Assembly: GCF_005780185.1 (NCBI RefSeq)
Contig: NZ_VBUI01000016.1
Location: 41,833 to 105,832 of the forward strand
DNA: 64,000 nt
Direction: 5' to 3'
Source: Halomonas urmiana
GTDB taxonomy: Bacteria; Pseudomonadota; Gammaproteobacteria; Pseudomonadales; Halomonadaceae
Numbering within the stretch: position 1 is the stretch's first letter; every line of letters starts with the position of its first letter. A program made the position numbers and the translations under genes. Below the pieces are notes generated by a model that saw only the letters and a program-made list of their open reading frames with translations, did not search any database and was not told the DNA's origin. Shown here in pieces: positions 8,926-18,425 of this stretch.

Positions 8926-9933
8926 TCAGGCGGCCGCCTCCTCGGCCCGGGCCGGCGTGGCGGCCCGCGCCAGCAGCTCGACCCAGTTCTGGCCCATGAT
9001 GCGCGCGATTGATGCCTCATCGAAGCCGCGCTGGCGCAGTCCCGCAACCAGGTTGGGGAAGTCACGGCTGTCGCGCAGCCAGGCGAGCGGCCGCGGCCAG
9101 CCGGCGTTGCCCTGGCTGCCCTCGCCGTAGTCCATCTCCTTCGACCAGCGACCGTTGCGCATCCACTCCAGCACCGAGGTCGGCTGCGCCTGGCACAGGT
9201 CGGTGCCGATGCCGATATGCTCGATGCCCATCAGGTCGGCGGTGCGGGCGATCATGTCGCAGTAGTCTTCGAGGCTGCAGTCCGGCCCGTTCTTCAGGTG
9301 GAAGGGGTAGGCGGAGAAGCCCAGCAGGCCGCCGGACTCGGCGATCGCCTCGAGCACCTTGTCCGATTTGTTGCGCTTGGCCGCATGGAAGGAGCTCGGG
9401 TTGGCATGGGAGATGATCACCGGACGCTCGGAGAGCTCCACGGCTTCCAGGGTCGAGCGCTCGGCGCTGTGCGACATGTCGATGACCATGCCCACCCGGT
9501 TCATCTCGCGGATCACCTGGCGACCGAAGCGGGTGATGCCGCTGTCCTCGGCCTCGTAGCAGCCACAGGCCAGCAGGCTCTGGTTATTGTAGGTCAGCTG
9601 CATGATCAGCAGCCCCAGGTCGCGCATCACCGCGACCATGTCGATGTCATCCTCGATGGGCGAACAGTTCTGGGCGCCCAGGAAGATTCCCACCTTGCCG
9701 GCCTGGCGGGCGCGCTCGATGTCGCCCGCCTCCCGCACCGGCATGATCAGGTCGCCATGGGCCTCGAAGCGGCGATTCCACTCGCCCAGGCGGGTCAGGG
9801 TCTCGCGGATGTTCTCGTGATAGACGAGGGTGGCGTGGACGGCATCGACGCCGCCCTCGCGCATCTGCTCGAAGATCTCCCGCGACCAGTTGGAGTACTG
9901 CAGGCCGTCGACGATCAGCAGCTCTTTTGACAT
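8926..9933 (-). CDS. M19 (renal dipeptidase)-family protein with degenerate metal site
   Basis: 335 aa, amidohydrolase-like M19 barrel. The two second-half histidines are present (DMSHSAERS and IISHANPSS) and so is the Asp of GIGTDL. The N-terminal HxD zinc motif of active dipeptidases is replaced by VDGLQYSNW, and the bridging Glu position reads GAQN. From memory, an M19 protein in the Pseudomonas glycine-betaine/dimethylglycine catabolic region (PA5396) looks the same, so this may be a betaine-linked subfamily and not a true dipeptidase. The start is the ATG at 9933 with a GGAG ribosome-binding site; an upstream in-frame Met at 10053 would overlap the preceding gene. Second gene of the operon. 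Confidence 0.85.
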   Translation of the reverse strand: MSKELLIVDGLQYSNWSREIFEQMREGGVDAVHATLVYHENIRETLTRLGEWNRRFEAHGDLIMPVREAGDIERARQAGKVGIFLGAQNCSPIEDDIDMVAVMRDLGLLIMQLTYNNQSLLACGCYEAEDSGITRFGRQVIREMNRVGMVIDMSHSAERSTLEAVELSERPVIISHANPSSFHAAKRNKSDKVLEAIAESGGLLGFSAYPFHLKNGPDCSLEDYCDMIARTADLMGIEHIGIGTDLCQAQPTSVLEWMRNGRWSKEMDYGEGSQGNAGWPRPLAWLRDSRDFPNLVAGLRQRGFDEASIARIMGQNWVELLARAATPARAEEAAA

Positions 9934-9955
9934 GACGCTCTCCTCAGGCCTCGGC

Positions 9956-11398
9956 TCAGCCGGCCTTGACGTAGCAGGTCTTGACCACGGTGTAGAACTC
10001 GCGGGCGTAGCGGCCCTGCTCGCGGGGACCGAAGCTGGAGTCCTTGCGGCCACCGAAGGGCACGTGATAATCGGTGCCGGCGGTGGCCAGGTTGACCATC
10101 ACGCAGCCGGTCTCGGCGCGGGCCTTGAAGTCGCTGGCGAGCTTCAGGGAGTCGGTGATGATGCCGGCGGTGAGGCCGAAGTTGGTGTCGTTGAGGGTGG
10201 CCACGGCCTCCTCGTAGTCGCGCACCTTGATCACGCAGGCGATCGGCCCGAAGACCTCCTCGCGGTTGATGGCCATGTCATTGGTGGTGTCGACGAACAG
10301 CGTCGGGGCCATGTAGAAGCCGTTGGTGTCGCGGGTGAGGCGCTCGCCGCCGAAGGCCAGGGTGGCGCCGTCGGCGCGGGCGCGCTCGATCCAGGCCAGG
10401 TTGGACTCCAGCTGGCGGGCGTCCACGGCGGGGCCGATGTGCACGCCGTCTTCCAGGGCGTGGCCGACGCGGATGGTCTCGAGCTTGGCGACCAGCTTCT
10501 CGACGAAGGCGTCGTGCACGGCCTCGGTGACGATCAGGCGCGAGGAGGCGGTGCACTTCTGGCCGGTGCCGGAGTAGGCACCGGCGAAGGCGGCCTCCAC
10601 GGCCAGGTCGAGGTTGGCGTCGTCGGCGACGATCAGGGCGTTCTTGGAGCCCATCTCCAGCTGGCACTTGACCAGGTTGCCGGCGGTGGCGGCGGCCACG
10701 CGGCGGCCCACGTCCAGCGAGCCGGTGAAGCTTAGGGCGTGGATGTCGGGGCTGGAAATGAGCGCATCGCCGACGCTGGAACCCGGGCCCATCAGCAGGT
10801 TGAAGGTGCCGGCGGGCAGCGCCTGGCGGCTGATGATGTCGGTCAGCGCCCAGGCGCTGGCCGGCACCAGGTTGGCCGGCTTGAAGATCACGGCGTTGCC
10901 GAAGGCCAGCGCCGGGGCGATCTTCCACACCGCGGTGGCCATGGGAAAGTTCCAGGGGCTGATGATGCCCACCACGCCGACCGGCTCGCGGCGCGTGTCG
11001 ACCTCGACGCCCGGGCGCACGGAGTCGACTCGCTCGTCGATCTGGCGCAGTACCTCGGCGGCGTAGTAGTGGAAGAACTGCGCGGAGCGATAGACTTCGC
11101 CCACGCCCTCGGCCAGGGCCTTGCCCTCTTCGCGGGCCAGCAGGCGGCCCAGTTCGTCCTTGCGGGCGAACAGCTCGTCGCCGATGGCCATCAGCACGCC
11201 GTAGCGCTGCTCCAGGCCGCTATGGCGCCACTCGTTCACGCCGCGCCGCGCCGCGGCGATGGCCAGGCCGACCTGGTCGACGCCGGCCTGGGCGTAGTGG
11301 CCGATCACGTCGCTGGTGTCGGACGGATTGACGTTGGCGATGCTGTCCTGGCCTTCGACCCAGCTGCCATCGATGTAGAGGGAATGAACGTGTGACAT
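9956..11398 (-). CDS. NAD(P)-dependent aldehyde dehydrogenase (2-oxoglutarate semialdehyde dehydrogenase-like)
   Basis: 480 aa, full-length ALDH. The NAD-binding segment IISPWNFP, the general-base Glu in QLEMGSKNA and the catalytic Cys in GTGQKCTASSRL are present. The C-terminal pattern YHVPFGGRKDSSFGPREQG is typical of the 2,5-dioxovalerate (2-oxoglutarate semialdehyde) and glucarate-type dehydrogenases. It is the promoter-proximal gene of the six-gene leftward operon and is divergent from the LysR gene at 11511. It probably oxidises the semialdehyde left after deamination of the pathway substrate. The actual aldehyde is unknown. Confidence 0.9.
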   Translation of the reverse strand: MSHVHSLYIDGSWVEGQDSIANVNPSDTSDVIGHYAQAGVDQVGLAIAAARRGVNEWRHSGLEQRYGVLMAIGDELFARKDELGRLLAREEGKALAEGVGEVYRSAQFFHYYAAEVLRQIDERVDSVRPGVEVDTRREPVGVVGIISPWNFPMATAVWKIAPALAFGNAVIFKPANLVPASAWALTDIISRQALPAGTFNLLMGPGSSVGDALISSPDIHALSFTGSLDVGRRVAAATAGNLVKCQLEMGSKNALIVADDANLDLAVEAAFAGAYSGTGQKCTASSRLIVTEAVHDAFVEKLVAKLETIRVGHALEDGVHIGPAVDARQLESNLAWIERARADGATLAFGGERLTRDTNGFYMAPTLFVDTTNDMAINREEVFGPIACVIKVRDYEEAVATLNDTNFGLTAGIITDSLKLASDFKARAETGCVMVNLATAGTDYHVPFGGRKDSSFGPREQGRYAREFYTVVKTCYVKAG

Positions 11399-11510
11399 GG
11401 AAACCTCCTTAGTGACGTTGCCGTCATCCTAGGTGAGCGTCCAAGATAAGCATAATCAATAAAAAAGATCCTATGATCAGCTTTTCTTACCATTAGGCGG
11501 GGAGGTGGCC

Positions 11511-12404
11511 ATGCTGCCGGAGCTCAAGATTCAACCGCTGCGCTGCGTGCTGGCCATCGTCGACGAGGGCGGCTTCCACGCCGCGGCCCGACAGCTGCAC
11601 CGCACCCAGCCGGCGGTGTCCATGGCGGTGCGCGAGCTGGAGCAGCGGCTGGGCGAGCCGTTGTTCGAGAAGGGCGGCAAGGCGGCCCTCACGCCCTTCG
11701 GTCGCTACTGTCTGCCGCGCTTCCGCGAGCTGATCACCCAGCACGACCGCCTGAGCCGGGAGCTCTGGGCGCAGGTGCAGAAACAGGCGGGGCACGTCGA
11801 CATGGCCGCGGTGCCCTCGGTGGCCAGCCGGCTGATGCCGCGGCTGCTCAGCGACTTCATCCTGCGCTATCCCGACCTGCGGGTAAGCCTGCACGACGGC
11901 AGCGCAGACTTCGTCCGGCGCCTGGTGGCCGGCGGGGAGGTCGAGCTGGGGATCACCAGCCTGTGGCGGGAGGACGACGAGCTCTCCTTCATGCCGCTGA
12001 TGCGCGACGATGTCGGCGTGGTGTGCCGGGATGATCATCCCCTGGCCGAGCGTGCCGAGCTGGGCTGGGAGGCGCTGCAGGGCCAGGTGCTGATCCGCAA
12101 CGGCACCTCGCGGCTGTTGGAGGGCACCGAGGCCGAGCCGCTGCTGGCCGAGAGCGCCTTCGACATTTCCAACATGATCTCGCTGACCGCCATGCTGGTG
12201 GCGGGGATCGGCATCACCACCCTGCCGCGGCTCGCCTTCCCCCAGGAGTACGAGCGGCTGCGCTTCATCCCGCTGGTGGATCCGATGGTGGAGCGCGAGC
12301 TGGGCCTGCTGCGCCCCGGGAAGCGCAGTCTCTCCCCGGCGGCCCAGGCCATGGAAGCCTTCGTCATCGAGTCGCTCCGCGCTCAGGCCTTCGCCATCCC
12401 CTGA
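11511..12404 (+). CDS. LysR-family transcriptional regulator
   Basis: 297 aa. LysR winged helix in residues ~8-68 (FHAAARQLHRTQPAVSMAVR), then a two-lobe effector domain. ATG chosen over an in-frame GTG six bases upstream because a strong GGGGAGGT sits at the right distance before 11511. It is divergent from the aldehyde dehydrogenase gene across a 112-base AT-rich gap (11399-11510), so it is the likely regulator of the dehydrogenase/dipeptidase-like/BCCT operon. The effector is unknown; it would be expected to be the BCCT substrate or a breakdown product. Confidence 0.9.
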   Translation: MLPELKIQPLRCVLAIVDEGGFHAAARQLHRTQPAVSMAVRELEQRLGEPLFEKGGKAALTPFGRYCLPRFRELITQHDRLSRELWAQVQKQAGHVDMAAVPSVASRLMPRLLSDFILRYPDLRVSLHDGSADFVRRLVAGGEVELGITSLWREDDELSFMPLMRDDVGVVCRDDHPLAERAELGWEALQGQVLIRNGTSRLLEGTEAEPLLAESAFDISNMISLTAMLVAGIGITTLPRLAFPQEYERLRFIPLVDPMVERELGLLRPGKRSLSPAAQAMEAFVIESLRAQAFAIP

Positions 12405-12551
12405 CGACCAGGCGTCCCTCGCATCGCTTTCGGCCGGCGATCCGAGCGCGCCTTGTATATCGGTATTTGCCGAAATGTGGGTAGCGTCTAGTCTTGAGAG
12501 TAAAGGGCCGGCCGCGGCCCGCTTCCCACCCGCACAGGACCCAGACCCGCC

Positions 12552-13004
12552 ATGTATACGTCAATCCTTGTCCCGCTCGATGGTTCCTCCCATGCCGAGA
12601 AGGCGCTCACCGTGGCGGCCCAGCTGGCCCGCGGCACGGGGGTGACCCTGCACCTGATGACCGTGGCCGAGTTTCCGCCCGACAACATCGGCCTGTTCAC
12701 CGGCGGTACCGCCGAGCCATTCTCCGAGGAGGATCGCGAGAAGCTGGCCGCCGGCATGAAGGACGAGGCGCGCAAGATCATCGACCAGGCGCGAGGCGCG
12801 GTCGATCTCGAGGGCATCGAGGTCGAGGAGGTGGTGCGCCAGGGCCGTCCGGCCGAGTGCATCAACGAAGCGGCCGAGAGCCTCGGCGTCGATGCCATCA
12901 TCATGGGGAGCCGCGGTGTCAGCGACATGCGCGGCATGGTCTTCGGCAGCGTCTCCCACAAGGTCAGCCATACCGCCGGCTGCACCGTGATCACCGTGAC
13001 CTGA
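12552..13004 (+). CDS. Universal stress protein, UspA family
   Basis: 150 aa single-domain UspA protein. The C-terminal ATP-binding pattern G-2x-G-9x-G-(S/T) is visible as GSRGVSDMRGMVFGSVS, so it belongs to the ATP-binding branch. The N-terminal YTSILVPLDGSSHAEKAL is typical. Such proteins accumulate under starvation and other stress. It appears monocistronic: a GC-rich hairpin follows at 13045, and the next gene has its own ribosome-binding site. Confidence 0.93.
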   Translation: MYTSILVPLDGSSHAEKALTVAAQLARGTGVTLHLMTVAEFPPDNIGLFTGGTAEPFSEEDREKLAAGMKDEARKIIDQARGAVDLEGIEVEEVVRQGRPAECINEAAESLGVDAIIMGSRGVSDMRGMVFGSVSHKVSHTAGCTVITVT

Positions 13005-13044
13005 TCGGGGCTGCTGATCGGAGCGTTTTCCAGGGCACTCTTCC

Positions 13045-13071
13045 GGGGCCGGCGTCCATCGTCGGCCCCTT
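13045..13071 (+). terminator. Hairpin after uspA-like gene
   Basis: Stem GGGGCCG / CGGCCCC with an 11-base loop, 40 bases after the stop. Only two T follow, so this is a weak or factor-assisted terminator. Confidence 0.4.
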
Positions 13072-13132
13072 GCGGTGAAGCGTTCCCGCGCTGCCGCCCC
13101 TCTCTCGCCTCTTCATTCCAAGGAGTCACCGC

Positions 13133-14062
<930 letters not shown>

Positions 14063-14080
14063 GCCGGCGAGCAACGCCAA

Positions 14081-14106
14081 GGGCCCCACGATCGCTCGCG
14101 GGGCCC
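14081..14106. terminator. GC-rich hairpin between convergent DUF808 and RidA genes
   Basis: Stem GGGCCCC / GGGGCCC with a 12-base loop in the 72-base gap between two convergent genes. There is no T-run on either side, so termination strength is uncertain. Confidence 0.4.
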
Positions 14107-14134
14107 AGTGGAGGAGCCGATGTGTTTAGCCGCT

Positions 14135-14488
14135 TCAGTTGGCCAGGGCGGCTACCACGGAGATCTCGACCAGCAGCTCGGGGCTTGCCAAGCGCGCCTC
14201 CACGCAGGCCCGTGCAGGGGCCTTGCCCTCGGGGACCCAGGCGTCCCAGACGCGATTCATGTCGTCGAAGAGCGCCATGTCCTTGAGATAGAGGGTCGCG
14301 GAGAGCAGGTGCTCTCGGTCGCTGCCGATGCTCTCCAGCAGGGCATCGACCCTGGCCAGCATGGTCTCGGTCTGGCCGGTGATGTCGGCGTGACGGTCCT
14401 CGGCCACCTGGCCGCACAGGTAGGCCGTGTCGTGGTGAACGACGGCGCGGCTCATGCGCACGCCGGTCTCGAAGCGTTGCAGGGTCAT
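14135..14488 (-). CDS. RidA-family protein (YoaB-like subgroup)
   Basis: 117 aa. The conserved segment [10 protein letters not shown] carries the substrate-binding arginine, and [20 protein letters not shown] is typical of the YoaB-like RidA subgroup. It is the last gene of cluster B, starting one base after the stop of the flavoprotein subunit at 14490. A RidA next to an amino-acid or opine dehydrogenase fits a role in hydrolysing the imino acid released by the flavoenzyme. It differs clearly from the RidA at 4361. Confidence 0.88.
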   Translation of the reverse strand: MTLQRFETGVRMSRAVVHHDTAYLCGQVAEDRHADITGQTETMLARVDALLESIGSDREHLLSATLYLKDMALFDDMNRVWDAWVPEGKAPARACVEARLASPELLVEISVVAALAN

Positions 14489-14489
14489 C

Positions 14490-15899
14490 TCAATTCCTCG
14501 TCGTGATGTCGGGTTCGTTAAGGCTGGCCAGCTCCCCCAGGCTGAGCGGCTTGATCGGGGGGCGGATGTGGTAATAGCCGACCGCGTCGACCGGCTCGCT
14601 GCACTGGTCGGCGATGACCTGGGAGACGGTCAGTCCGCACAGCCGCCCTTGGCAAGGCCCCATGCCGGCCCGGCAGAAGGCCTTGGCCTGGTTGGGGCCT
14701 CGGCAGCCGGCATCGGCGATGCGGCGCAGCTCTCCCGCCGTGACTTCCTCGCAGCGGCAGACGATGGTGTCGTCCTCGGGGACCAGGAAACGCCTAGCCG
14801 GCTGGTAGAGCATGTCCAGGAAGGGGCGGATGGCCAGTTGGGGCGCCAGGCGCCGGCGCAGTGGTGAGGCGAGACGATCGCGCGCCGAGGCGTCGATGCG
14901 CTCGAGCTGCTCGGCGATGGCCAGGGCCGCCAGGCGGCCCGCTTCCTCGGCGGCCTGGGCGCCGGCGATGCCGCCGGAATCGCCGGCCACGAAGACCCCC
15001 GGGCGAGACGTCTCGCCCCAGGCATCGAGCCGGGGCCGCCAGCATTGCTGGGTCTCGTCCCAGTCGTGCGCCAGCTCGAGCGCGCGGGTCAGCTGGACGT
15101 TGGGTACCACGCCCTGGTGCACCAGCAGGGTCTGGCACTCGCGCTCCTGGGAGTGTCCCCCTTGCCGGTAGCGCAGGTGCGTCATGCGCTCCCCGTCGCG
15201 CGACAGGGCCTCGAGGTCATCGACCCCCTTGAGGTGGGGGATGGCGCCGCGGCGAATCTCCCAGAGCAGCCCCAGGCCCTTGGCCAGCAGCCGCGGGTTG
15301 CGCAGCGCGCCGGCGAGATGTCGCGCCGCGCGACGCCAGTTGCCGCGCGGAGTGGTATCGAGCAGTGCCTCGACGCTCACCCCGGCACGCGCCAGCTGGG
15401 CGGCGACCAGCAGCAACAGGGGGCCGCTGCCGGCCAGCACGATGGGGCCAGGAGGGGCCATGGCGCTGCTCTTGAGCAGGATCTGGGCGGCGCCGCCGGT
15501 CATCACGCCCGGCAGGGTCCAGCCCGGGAAGGGCACCGGGCGTTCCTGAGCGCCGGTGGCCACCAGCAGCCGCCGGGTGCGGAGCCGCTGGCTGCGGCCC
15601 TGACGGGAGACGTCGAGGCTCAGGTCGTCCTCGACGCCCCAGACGGTCGTGCCCGGGCGGTAGTCCGTGCCGGCGTGCTCGAAGGCGTGGAGAAGGTCGC
15701 GGCCGTGATAGTAGTCATCGCCGAGGATGTGTTCATCCTTCAGGGGGGTGCGTCCGATGGCCCGGTAGATCTGGCCGCCGGCCTCCTCCTGCTCGTCGAG
15801 CAGGGCGCAACGCAGTCCTTGCTGGCCGGCTTCCACGGCGGCGGCCATGCCGGCGGGGCCGGCGCCGATGATGATCAGGTCGTAGTCAGGCGTCGCCAT
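14490..15899 (-). CDS. FAD/NAD(P)-binding subunit of a heterotrimeric amino-acid or opine dehydrogenase (HcnB/OoxA-like)
   Basis: 469 aa. N-terminal Rossmann motif [17 protein letters not shown], a second dinucleotide site around [17 protein letters not shown], and [10 protein letters not shown] near residue 300. The C-terminal ~90 residues form a BFD-like [2Fe-2S] domain with cysteines in [16 protein letters not shown] and GRLC. This architecture matches the alpha subunits of hydrogen cyanide synthase (HcnB), opine oxidases and D-hydroxyproline dehydrogenase. It would pass electrons from the beta-subunit flavin towards the respiratory chain. It overlaps the ferredoxin-like gene by 14 bases. 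The substrate cannot be fixed from sequence. Confidence 0.88.
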   Translation of the reverse strand: MATPDYDLIIIGAGPAGMAAAVEAGQQGLRCALLDEQEEAGGQIYRAIGRTPLKDEHILGDDYYHGRDLLHAFEHAGTDYRPGTTVWGVEDDLSLDVSRQGRSQRLRTRRLLVATGAQERPVPFPGWTLPGVMTGGAAQILLKSSAMAPPGPIVLAGSGPLLLLVAAQLARAGVSVEALLDTTPRGNWRRAARHLAGALRNPRLLAKGLGLLWEIRRGAIPHLKGVDDLEALSRDGERMTHLRYRQGGHSQERECQTLLVHQGVVPNVQLTRALELAHDWDETQQCWRPRLDAWGETSRPGVFVAGDSGGIAGAQAAEEAGRLAALAIAEQLERIDASARDRLASPLRRRLAPQLAIRPFLDMLYQPARRFLVPEDDTIVCRCEEVTAGELRRIADAGCRGPNQAKAFCRAGMGPCQGRLCGLTVSQVIADQCSEPVDAVGYYHIRPPIKPLSLGELASLNEPDITTRN

Positions 15900-16218
15900 G
15901 AGGGCCCTCCCCGTGCATGTCGCGTGCCCCGTACTGCCGGCGAATTCGCATGCCGTCGCGCACGGGGATCATGCAGCCCTGCTGGTTGGGCGCGCCGTCG
16001 ATCTCGACCAGGCACTCGAAACACGCGCCCATCAGGCAGTAGGGCGCCCGCGGCGAGTCGCCGGCCGGGGTGGTGCGCGAGGGCAGGAGCCCCGCGGCCA
16101 ACACCGCGGCGGCGGCGCTGTCATGCGCCTGCATCTCGACGGGGGCGCCCTCCACGAACACCGTCACCCTGACCTGGGGACGGCAGGGCAGGCGTTCAAA
16201 GGCTGAAGCGTTGGGCAT
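15886..16218 (-). CDS. [2Fe-2S] ferredoxin-like gamma subunit (HcnA-like)
   Basis: 110 aa. Ferredoxin-like fold with cysteines spaced as YCLMGACFECLVEI and a later QGCM, the usual four ligands of the small subunit of HcnABC/opine-oxidase complexes. The ATG at 16218 has GGAGGTGTT upstream; a longer reading from 16269 would overlap the preceding gene further. It overlaps both neighbours (23 and 14 bases), which argues for co-translation of one three-subunit enzyme. Confidence 0.87.
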   Translation of the reverse strand: MPNASAFERLPCRPQVRVTVFVEGAPVEMQAHDSAAAAVLAAGLLPSRTTPAGDSPRAPYCLMGACFECLVEIDGAPNQQGCMIPVRDGMRIRRQYGARDMHGEGPHGDA

Positions 16219-17320
16219 GGAACACCTCCAGGGGCAGGTCGGTTTCATCGCTGGCGATCCAGTCTGCAAGGGGGCCTTCGTGCAGGGCTCCCAGGGTCAC
16301 GCCGCTGTGGCAGGTCACCAGGTAGGCCCCGGGGCACTCCCGTGACGCCTCGTAGATCGGATAGCCATCCGGTGTCATCACGCGCAACGCCCCCCAGGCG
16401 CGCACCATCTTGACGTCGCGAAGTAGCGGGAAGAGACGCACGGCGCGGTGGGCGATCTGGGCCATGACGTCCGTGGTGGTGCCGCTGTCGAAGCCGACGT
16501 CCTCCTTGGAATCGCCGATCTGCACGGTGCCCTCGCCGGTCTGCCGGACGTGGCCGGTGGGGTAGTCGAGGAAGTGACGCACGCGCTCGGCCACCAGCAC
16601 TTGCCCCCGGTTGGGGAACACCGGCGCCGACAGGCCGACCTTGGGGGCGAGCTCACGATTGCCCAGGCCCGCGGCCAGCACGACCTTGGCGCAGGACCAG
16701 ACGCCGGCCGGCGTGGTGATCCGGAAGGACTCGCCCTGACGGTCGATGTCCCGGACTCGGCCGCCGTTGTCGATCACGCCGCCCTGGGCGAGGAAGCGCT
16801 CAGTCATGGCGCGCAGCAGCAGCAGGGGGTTGAGGTGGCCGTCCTCGGGGCCCCAGGTGGCGCCGGCGACCTCGTCACCGATGTCGGGAAAGTAGTCGCG
16901 CACCTGGTCGAGATCCAGCGTTTCGAAGGGGTAGTCGCCGCCGGCCGCGTCGCGCATGCGGGTCAGCATGGCTGTCCTGGCCTCCAGCTCCTCCTGGGTG
17001 AGGCACAGGTAGAGGCCGCCGCGCTGCTCGAGCTGCACGTCGATGCCGGTGGTGTCCCGGAGGCGGCGCGCCAGATCCGGCCAGAGGCTCGCCGACAGGC
17101 GAGTGACCTGGGCGTATTCCGGCAGGGTGTCACCCTTGCCCTGGACCCAGACCAGGCCGAAGTTGCCGCGCGAGGCGCGCAGGGCGACGTCCCCTTCGTC
17201 GAGTACCGCGACCTTCAGACCATGGCGCTGCAGGCCCAGCGCGATGGCCATGCCGACCAGCCCGCCACCCACCAGGCACACGTCGGCCGTACGCGAGTCG
17301 CTTGTCGTCGCTTGCGTCAT
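16196..17320 (-). CDS. FAD-dependent amino-acid/opine oxidoreductase catalytic subunit (HcnC/OoxB/DadA-like)
   Basis: 374 aa, DAO-type fold. The FAD-binding motif VCLVGGGLVGMAIALGLQ lies at the N-terminus, with HSGVTLGALHEGPLADWI near the C-terminus as in glycine oxidase and D-amino-acid dehydrogenases. This subunit would oxidise a C-N bond of an amino acid or opine. The ATG at 17320 has AGGA just upstream; a longer open frame to 17674 runs into the TRAP gene and is not used. It is the first enzyme gene after dctP, so the transported solute is probably its substrate. Confidence 0.88.
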   Translation of the reverse strand: MTQATTSDSRTADVCLVGGGLVGMAIALGLQRHGLKVAVLDEGDVALRASRGNFGLVWVQGKGDTLPEYAQVTRLSASLWPDLARRLRDTTGIDVQLEQRGGLYLCLTQEELEARTAMLTRMRDAAGGDYPFETLDLDQVRDYFPDIGDEVAGATWGPEDGHLNPLLLLRAMTERFLAQGGVIDNGGRVRDIDRQGESFRITTPAGVWSCAKVVLAAGLGNRELAPKVGLSAPVFPNRGQVLVAERVRHFLDYPTGHVRQTGEGTVQIGDSKEDVGFDSGTTTDVMAQIAHRAVRLFPLLRDVKMVRAWGALRVMTPDGYPIYEASRECPGAYLVTCHSGVTLGALHEGPLADWIASDETDLPLEVFHAQRFSL

Positions 17321-17385
17321 CGTGGATTCCTGAGTGATGTGCGTGTCTCGTGACAGGCCCGGCCGGACGGCCGGGCCCAGGCAGG

Positions 17386-18381
17386 TCAGGGAGTGGCGCG
17401 TTCGAGCACGTCGCTGGCCCAGTCGGCACCGATGTCCTCGATGATCTCGGGCCAGACCTGCTCGCGAGCGATCTCGGCGTGGGCGGCAATCTGTTCCTCG
17501 CTGACCGGCAGGATGGTGGCCCCGGCTTCCTCCAGCAGGCCCTCGTTGCGAGCCTGGTCGGCCTGGGCCGCCTCCCAGCGGGCCGCCTCGAAACTCTCGG
17601 CGGCGGTATCGAGCGCCGCCTGCTGGTCCGCCTCGAGTTCCTCGTAGATGTCGTTGTTGATCAGCAGGTACCACATCTCGAAGTGGGTGTTGAGCGGCAG
17701 GTAGTAGTTGGTGACGTCGCGGAAGGAGGCGTAGTAGCCCTCGGCACCCGAGCCCATGATCCCGTCGACCACGCCGGTCTGGATCGCCGTGAAGGCGTCG
17801 GAGAACGGCAGGGGCGAGCCGATGTAGCCGGTGTTATCGGCCAGCAACTGGAAGGACTTCATGGGTGGTACCCGTAGTTTCGCGCCCTTGTCGACCGTCG
17901 GGTCGGCCGCATTCTCCACCTCGCTGTTGAGGGCGATGCCGCCGAAGTAGACCGGCCAGCCCGCGAGCACGTGGATGTTCTGTTCGGCGTAGAGCGACTC
18001 GACCTCGTCACGCATCACGGCGCCGTCCGAGAACATCTGCTTCGCGTCCGACCAGTTCTGCACGAGGTAGGGCAGGTAGGCCAGCTGGAAGCGCTTGTCG
18101 GCGCCGGAGGCCGGCGGCTGCACCGCCATATCGATGGCGCCGAGGCCGACACGCTCCTGCACCACGGTGTAGTCGCCCAGGGCACTGGCAGGGAACAGCC
18201 GGACGTTCAGCTCGCCATCGGTGGCGGCGGCGACGTCTTCGGCGAGCGCCGTGGCGGCCTTGTCGATGGCCGTGTCCTGGGGGCGCACGTGGGAGAGCTT
18301 GAGGGTCGCGGCTTCTGCCACGCCGACCAGGGTCGAGAGGGCGATGGCGCTGACAAGCAGCTTGGGGGTTGGCATTTTCAT
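17386..18381 (-). CDS. TRAP transporter solute-binding protein (DctP family)
   Basis: 331 aa. Signal peptide in residues 1-~24 (LLVSAIALSTLVGVAEA), mature start near ATLKLSH. The family segment KGAKLRVPPM contains the arginine that usually binds the solute carboxylate, followed by PLPFSDAFTAIQTGVVDGIMG. It binds a carboxylate-bearing solute in the periplasm for the DctQM membrane parts encoded just upstream. The ATG at 18381 follows a GGAG site. The solute is probably the substrate of the dehydrogenase encoded downstream. Confidence 0.92.
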   Translation of the reverse strand: MKMPTPKLLVSAIALSTLVGVAEAATLKLSHVRPQDTAIDKAATALAEDVAAATDGELNVRLFPASALGDYTVVQERVGLGAIDMAVQPPASGADKRFQLAYLPYLVQNWSDAKQMFSDGAVMRDEVESLYAEQNIHVLAGWPVYFGGIALNSEVENAADPTVDKGAKLRVPPMKSFQLLADNTGYIGSPLPFSDAFTAIQTGVVDGIMGSGAEGYYASFRDVTNYYLPLNTHFEMWYLLINNDIYEELEADQQAALDTAAESFEAARWEAAQADQARNEGLLEEAGATILPVSEEQIAAHAEIAREQVWPEIIEDIGADWASDVLERATP

Positions 18382-18425
18382 TGTTTTCTCCAGGTGTTGT
18401 TGCGGGTAGTGCATGGGTTGCGGGT

